Of a stretch of DNA of 9,929 bases, positions 6,084 to 9,929 are shown piece after piece. The notes under the pieces are model-generated. The model saw only the letters and a program-made list of their open reading frames with translations. It did not search any database and was not told where the DNA came from. The stretch covers positions 1 through 9,929 of the forward strand of contig SBAY01000038.1 in NCBI GenBank assembly GCA_005239945.1, written 5' to 3'. Made by a program: the position numbers and the translations under genes. The first letter of the stretch is position 1, and every line of letters begins with the position of its first letter. Source of the stretch: Nitrospira sp. Its GTDB lineage: Bacteria; UBA9089; CG2-30-40-21; SBAY01.

Positions 6084-7978
6084 CTTTGTGTTAATGAAAC
6101 GATTTCCTTTAATTTAGTCACTAATTTGGTTCGTTCTGCTCCGCTGGTTACTAATCTTTCCAACTCATTAATTTGGTCATTAAGCCACGCCTGGTCAATA
6201 ATATCTGCCTTAGCAATAAAAATCTGTTTATGCTTCGTAGCGGTTATTCCTTCTTCCTGGGTCAGGAGTTCTTCAAATAATTTTTCTCCAGGTCGAAGTC
6301 CAATATATTCGATTTCAATATCTACCTCTGGCTCCATTCCGGATAAGGTAATCAACTCCCGGGCTAAATCAACGATTTTTATCGGTTCACCCATATCGAG
6401 CACAAATGTTTCTCCGCCTTGGCCTAAAGCGGCAGATTGAATAATCAACTCAACCGCCTCTTTAATGGTCATAAAATAACGTGTTACTTCAGGATGCGTA
6501 ACGGTAATCGGACCTCTATTAGCAATTTGTCGTTTAAACAATGGAATCACACTTCCCTCACTACCCAGGACATTACCAAATCTAACCGCCATAAATTTGG
6601 TTTTCTGATTAAATGTCCGCATCAGCAATTCGGCTACTCGTTTAGAATAACCCATGACACTAATCGGATTTACTGCCTTATCCGTAGAAATGAAGACAAA
6701 CCGTTCACAATTATATTTGCTGGCCAACTCCATAACGATTTTTGAGCCGAGAATGTTATTTTTAATTGCCTCCTGCGGATTTTCCTCCATCAAAGGGACA
6801 TGTTTATGTGCGGCGGCATGAAAGACAACCTCCGGCTGATATTCTTTAAATATCCCTTCCATTCGCGGGACATCCTTTATGTCGGCTATAATGGGTATAA
6901 TCGACAGGGCAGGATGTCTTCTTTTTAATTCAATATCTACAAAATAGGTGTTATTTTCATTGTGGTCAACTAAAATCAACATCGCTGGAGTAAATTTAGT
7001 TACTTGATAACACAATTCAGAACCAATTGAGCCTCCGGCACCTGTAACCAATACCTTTTTACCGGCTAAATACGAGGATATCTCGGCTAAATTTACCTGA
7101 ACAGTCTCTCTACCCAATAGGTCTTCTACCTTTACCTCTCTAATCTGATTGATACTTACATTCCCAGTGAGAATTTCATAGACACCAGGGACTATCTTAA
7201 ATCTTACCCGCGCCTTTTCACAATGGGCAATTATCTCGCGAATTACCTTGCCTGAGGTAGAGGGAATAGCAATGATTATCTCCTCTACCCCTTCTCTTTT
7301 AACCACATTACCAATCTCCTCCCGGCTGCCTAAAACCTCTACCCCATGGATTCTAATCCCTTGTTTCTTTAAATCATCATCAATAAATCCCACCACTTCA
7401 TAGCCCAATTCAGTGTGTCTTTCTATCTCTTTAACCACCATTTCTCCGGCATCACCGGCACCAATAATAAGTATCCGTTTTGCAGGTAGATGCCACATTC
7501 GGCGTCTATGCCATGGATTAGCCCGGGATAATAAGGCAAAAATAAGCTGCCAGATGCCTGAAAAACCAGGGCTACCTTTTCTTTTCTTAAGTTCCCGAAT
7601 TAGCCGTGGTGTAAATCTAATCCCACTTATCAAGACGAAACAAAAAAACCAATCCATGAGTAATACCGAACGAGGATAAGTAAGAACCCTGATAAAGAAG
7701 ACAAAGGCACTGACCACTATGGACCCAATAGTTACTGCATAGAATATGGAGATAAATTCACTAATGCTGATATATCGCCACATCTGTTGATATAATCCAT
7801 AAAGGTAGAATATCCCTAATCTGATAAGGGTTAATAAGATGGCCATCTTCTGATAATCAAGGAAATCAGGTGTGTCCAAAAAATTTGGGAATCTGAGCCA
7901 GAAGGCAATCAGGACCGATAAATTGATAGCCACTATATCTAAAATAAGCAGAAGTATAACTTGTTTATTTTTAATCAT
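6080..7978 (-). CDS. Membrane-bound nucleotide-sugar 4,6-dehydratase (CapD/FlaA1/PglF/WbpM type)
   Basis: This long-form SDR enzyme removes water from a UDP-HexNAc, usually UDP-GlcNAc, giving the 4-keto-6-deoxy sugar that an aminotransferase then uses. The 632 residues start with about four membrane helices (roughly 7-28, 45-65, 75-98 and 105-121). A first Rossmann domain follows, with GAGDAGE at 173-179. The catalytic SDR domain has TGAGGSIGS at 312-320, AAAHKHVPLMEENP at 388-401, STDKA at 431-435 and MGYSK at 442-446. The usual SDR tyrosine is a methionine (M442), giving the Ser-Met-Lys arrangement known from WbpM and relatives, so this is normal for the long form and not a defect. Start and stop both overlap neighbours by ATGA. 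The Shine-Dalgarno is only a purine run (AGAAAG). With the aminotransferase two genes downstream it forms a 4-amino-sugar module. Confidence 0.93.
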   Translation of the reverse strand: MIKNKQVILLLILDIVAINLSVLIAFWLRFPNFLDTPDFLDYQKMAILLTLIRLGIFYLYGLYQQMWRYISISEFISIFYAVTIGSIVVSAFVFFIRVLTYPRSVLLMDWFFCFVLISGIRFTPRLIRELKKRKGSPGFSGIWQLIFALLSRANPWHRRRMWHLPAKRILIIGAGDAGEMVVKEIERHTELGYEVVGFIDDDLKKQGIRIHGVEVLGSREEIGNVVKREGVEEIIIAIPSTSGKVIREIIAHCEKARVRFKIVPGVYEILTGNVSINQIREVKVEDLLGRETVQVNLAEISSYLAGKKVLVTGAGGSIGSELCYQVTKFTPAMLILVDHNENNTYFVDIELKRRHPALSIIPIIADIKDVPRMEGIFKEYQPEVVFHAAAHKHVPLMEENPQEAIKNNILGSKIVMELASKYNCERFVFISTDKAVNPISVMGYSKRVAELLMRTFNQKTKFMAVRFGNVLGSEGSVIPLFKRQIANRGPITVTHPEVTRYFMTIKEAVELIIQSAALGQGGETFVLDMGEPIKIVDLARELITLSGMEPEVDIEIEYIGLRPGEKLFEELLTQEEGITATKHKQIFIAKADIIDQAWLNDQINELERLVTSGAERTKLVTKLKEIVSLTQR

Positions 7979-8670
7979 TTTCTTTCTCTTTTTCTAATCA
8001 CAATCAAATAATGAGTCTTCAGCATAGGGATATTTCCTAACAAATAACAAAGAAACCATGAGTATGGAACTAACTTACGGGCAATTGGTGGCGCCAAAGT
8101 AACCTTTTGGAAATCAAACAAACAATTGGGAAACAATGAAGTTACCTCATCTCGTTTTATTCCTTTAACATCTGGATTGTGAGGATTGTCATAATAGAAA
8201 TCGTACCAGAGAATAATACCGCTATTTTTAAGTACTCGAAGCATTTCTCTTGCTATTTGCTGTTTCATGCCCATATCCAATATCGAAGTAAATACTGTGC
8301 TTTGATGGACTAAATCAAAACATCCATCTTCAAAATCAAGTTTTTCTGCATTAGCGGTGACGATATTCAAATTCGGGCTTAAAACCTTTGCCTGCTCAAC
8401 CCTATCTTTTAAAAGTTCGACCCCATAAAGTTTGATAGGATCTGCTCCATATTTAATCAATTCCCTCAACCACGCGCCATTTCCACAACCAACATCAAGT
8501 ATTCGCTTGTCAAACAATGAATTCAACCCATACTTATCGAGAATTTGTAAAATCTTTCTCTCTCGCTCCTGAATTATAAATAAATTGCCAGGGTTAAAAT
8601 ATGAATATTGCTCTGAAGGTAATTGTTTCCGTCTCTCATAACTTTGTTCTATTCTCTTAACCTCATTCAT
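7975..8670 (-). CDS. Class I SAM-dependent methyltransferase
   Basis: A 231-residue soluble methyltransferase of the Methyltransf_11 kind. Motif I, ILDVGCGNGAWL, is at 57-68 with the GxGxG-type loop at 61-65. The acidic residue for the ribose hydroxyls is probably E85 in YGVEL. Further along are the AEKLDF and FDLVHQSTVFTS segments and EMLRVLKNSG. The N-terminal YSYFNPGNLFIIQERERKI and the C-terminal LAPPIARK and LKTHYL blocks recall a subfamily often seen in polysaccharide loci; that is recollection. The acceptor cannot be read, and an O- or N-methylation of the operon's sugar product is the natural guess. GGAG lies 8 bases before the ATG, which overlaps the glycosyltransferase stop as ATGA. 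The 3' end overlaps the dehydratase in the same way. Confidence 0.85.
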   Translation of the reverse strand: MNEVKRIEQSYERRKQLPSEQYSYFNPGNLFIIQERERKILQILDKYGLNSLFDKRILDVGCGNGAWLRELIKYGADPIKLYGVELLKDRVEQAKVLSPNLNIVTANAEKLDFEDGCFDLVHQSTVFTSILDMGMKQQIAREMLRVLKNSGIILWYDFYYDNPHNPDVKGIKRDEVTSLFPNCLFDFQKVTLAPPIARKLVPYSWFLCYLLGNIPMLKTHYLIVIRKRERK

Positions 8671-9719
8671 CTGGTTAACTCCATATCCTTTATTTGCCTT
8701 TTGAGATGCCTTTTCAGAACAATAAAGTCCCAGATACCCATCAGGTATCCTAATCCGTAACTAACATGCAAAACAGCAAATACTAGAGGCAAAACAACAA
8801 AGTGTTTCAATCCATTTTTAATGGCCATAAAGAATGAAAACCCCAAATTGGCAATTATATAGGAAAACAAAACAGCAAGCAAGAGCCAGACAACAGGTTT
8901 TAGGAAAAGGGATAATATCCCGGTTATTAACATACTTGTAACGAAAATACATGGAATTAACTGTTGCCAGGTAAGTATTGTTCCGACCTTTTGGGTTACC
9001 CTTACCTTGAAATAGCCGTATTGAAGATGCTGATGCCAGAGTTTTGATAGATTTGGCCTCAAATGCAAGAGAGATTTGATTGAGGGCGAATAAAAGATTT
9101 TCCCACCACTTTTAATTAAGCGGTAATTAAATTCCTCATCCTGGTCGCGAATGAGTTCCTCGTCAATCAAGCCAATCTTAGTAAATACCTCTTTAGGATA
9201 GAGACAATAAGGTAAAGTATCGGAAACGAACCCTTCCTCCTTTTTGCTTCTATATCTCCTTCCGCCTGCCCCAAAAATAGAGTCTGCCGAGATAGGAATT
9301 GCCCTGGCTATTATTCCTTCTCCTTCATTGATAGTATTTAGCTGTCCTCCAACGGCATCGGCATTTGTTTTTTGGATGCATTCGATACTATTTTTCAAAA
9401 AATTCCTATCTATGATAGCGTGCGAATTAATCATGATTACAAAATCCCCTTTTGCCTTTGTAATGCCTATATTCATTGCTACCGGGGTTACTTTTTTAGG
9501 GTTATCTAAAATTTTTATAAAAGTATGTTCTTCCAAATATCCCTTGAGTACCTCCCTTGTTCCATCATTACTCATGCCATCAACGATCAATACCTCAAGT
9601 TTATCCTTTGGATAATCATTGGCAATAATAGAATCAAGGCATTTACCGATGAATCTTTTTTCATTACGGCAAGGGATGATGATAGAAACTAAGGTTTTTG
9701 ACTCATCAATATCTATCAT
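8667..9719 (-). CDS. Family 2 glycosyltransferase, ExoA-like, with C-terminal membrane helices
   Basis: A 350-residue inverting GT-A enzyme that would add a sugar from a nucleotide donor to a lipid-linked glycan at the cytoplasmic membrane face. VSIIIPCRNE (11-20) and VDGMSNDGT (46-54) start the GT-A fold. The position usually holding the metal-binding DxD or DxH reads NSH at 98-100. RDQDEEFNYR (191-200) holds the likely catalytic acid region. Three hydrophobic spans follow (about 252-272, 275-295 and 307-327) with a basic tail. This layout resembles the succinoglycan enzyme ExoA. The start at 9719 has a weak AAAGG about 9-10 bases upstream, and a promoter at 9769-9796 makes this the first gene of the glycan operon. 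Donor and acceptor are unknown. Confidence 0.9.
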   Translation of the reverse strand: MIDIDESKTLVSIIIPCRNEKRFIGKCLDSIIANDYPKDKLEVLIVDGMSNDGTREVLKGYLEEHTFIKILDNPKKVTPVAMNIGITKAKGDFVIMINSHAIIDRNFLKNSIECIQKTNADAVGGQLNTINEGEGIIARAIPISADSIFGAGGRRYRSKKEEGFVSDTLPYCLYPKEVFTKIGLIDEELIRDQDEEFNYRLIKSGGKIFYSPSIKSLLHLRPNLSKLWHQHLQYGYFKVRVTQKVGTILTWQQLIPCIFVTSMLITGILSLFLKPVVWLLLAVLFSYIIANLGFSFFMAIKNGLKHFVVLPLVFAVLHVSYGLGYLMGIWDFIVLKRHLKRQIKDMELTR

Positions 9720-9768
9720 GACATATTACCTTTTTTTAACCTGATGATAAATAACCACACAATAATAT

Positions 9769-9796
9769 TTTATAATAAAGATTAGGTATTTGTCAA
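9769..9796 (-). promoter_or_regulatory. Sigma-70 promoter of the glycan operon
   Basis: On the - strand TTGACA (9796-9791), a 16-base spacer and TATAAA (9774-9769) match the consensus at 11 of 12 positions. Transcription should start near 9762, leaving a leader of about 43 bases before the glycosyltransferase. The -35 region (TTGACAAAT) and spacing are the same as in the lipoprotein promoter. Confidence 0.7.
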
Positions 9797-9831
9797 TACA
9801 TTTTTAGGTTACGGGTGCGTGTAAAATTTGT

Positions 9832-9849
9832 GGGTAAGTTATGCTACCC
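9832..9849. repeat. Short hairpin GGGTA/TACCC
   Basis: Five-base arms (9832-9836 and 9845-9849) around an 8-base loop, just after a GCGTGTAAAATTTG segment. It is too short to be convincing as a terminator and no T run follows. Confidence 0.25.
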
Positions 9850-9873
9850 TGAACTTTCCGTTCACAAAACATT

Positions 9874-9894
9874 GAAATTAGAAATTAGAAATTG
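9874..9894. repeat. Heptamer array (GAAATTA) at the right end
   Basis: GAAATTA (9874-9880), GAAATTA (9881-9887) and GAAATTG (9888-9894) form a short 7-base tandem array in the gap upstream of the glycan operon. It has the same period as the GGTAATC array near 4200 but a different unit. No inverted copy is visible before the window ends. Confidence 0.7.
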
Positions 9895-9929
9895 GGAGAA
9901 TATAGATACGATTTTCCTCTCTTTTCCTA

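Noticed and set aside
7413..7679. + strand open frames opposite the glycan operon genes
   Set aside because: They are antisense shadows of well-conserved enzymes, without ribosome binding sites or recognisable domains.
9811..9850. Remnant end of an insertion sequence (GTGTAAAATTTG followed by a short hairpin)
   Set aside because: It recalls some IS256-type ends, but no matching second end, target duplication or transposase fragment is visible.

Overview
The window reads as bacterial chromosome from an AT-rich, probably uncultured lineage. The proteins are ordinary bacterial families. Three promoters fit the sigma-70 consensus closely, all beginning TTGACAAA. Genes are tightly packed, while the gaps hold short-period (7- and 9-base) tandem arrays. 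I associate such arrays with deep-branching, metagenome-derived bacteria, but that is recollection and not a taxonomic assignment. I saw no rRNA, tRNA, CRISPR array or intact transposon.

Left part (1-3577). A large perfect-armed hairpin (24-81) is followed by a consensus promoter and a DinG/XPD-type iron-sulfur DNA helicase on the + strand. Its 3' end overlaps by 57 bp, tail to tail, with a tRNA nucleotidyltransferase (CCA-adding/poly(A) polymerase family) carrying an HD domain on the - strand.

Middle part (3578-4249). A 70-codon Ala/Glu-rich lipoprotein gene on the - strand has its own consensus promoter, a roughly 120-nt leader that can fold, a strong Shine-Dalgarno and a clear intrinsic terminator. 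The rest of this stretch is AT-rich spacer ending in a heptamer array that supplies the stop codon of the next gene.

Right part (4250-9719). Five - strand genes form a surface-glycan operon starting from a promoter at 9769-9796. The order is GT2 glycosyltransferase, SAM methyltransferase, membrane-bound nucleotide-sugar 4,6-dehydratase (CapD/FlaA1/PglF type), monotopic phosphoglycosyl transferase (PglC type) and DegT/ArnB/PglE-type aminotransferase. The first four are joined by three ATGA stop/start overlaps; the last is separated by a 9-base repeat array. The dehydratase and aminotransferase would make a UDP-4-amino-4,6-dideoxy sugar. The phosphoglycosyl transferase would load a sugar phosphate onto undecaprenyl phosphate, the GT2 enzyme would extend it, and the methyltransferase may modify it. 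No acetyltransferase, flippase or polymerase lies in the window.

No clearly new defence or mobile system is visible. The items most worth a second look are the possibly leaderless dinG start, the repeat arrays bracketing the aminotransferase, and the lipoprotein with its folded leader.
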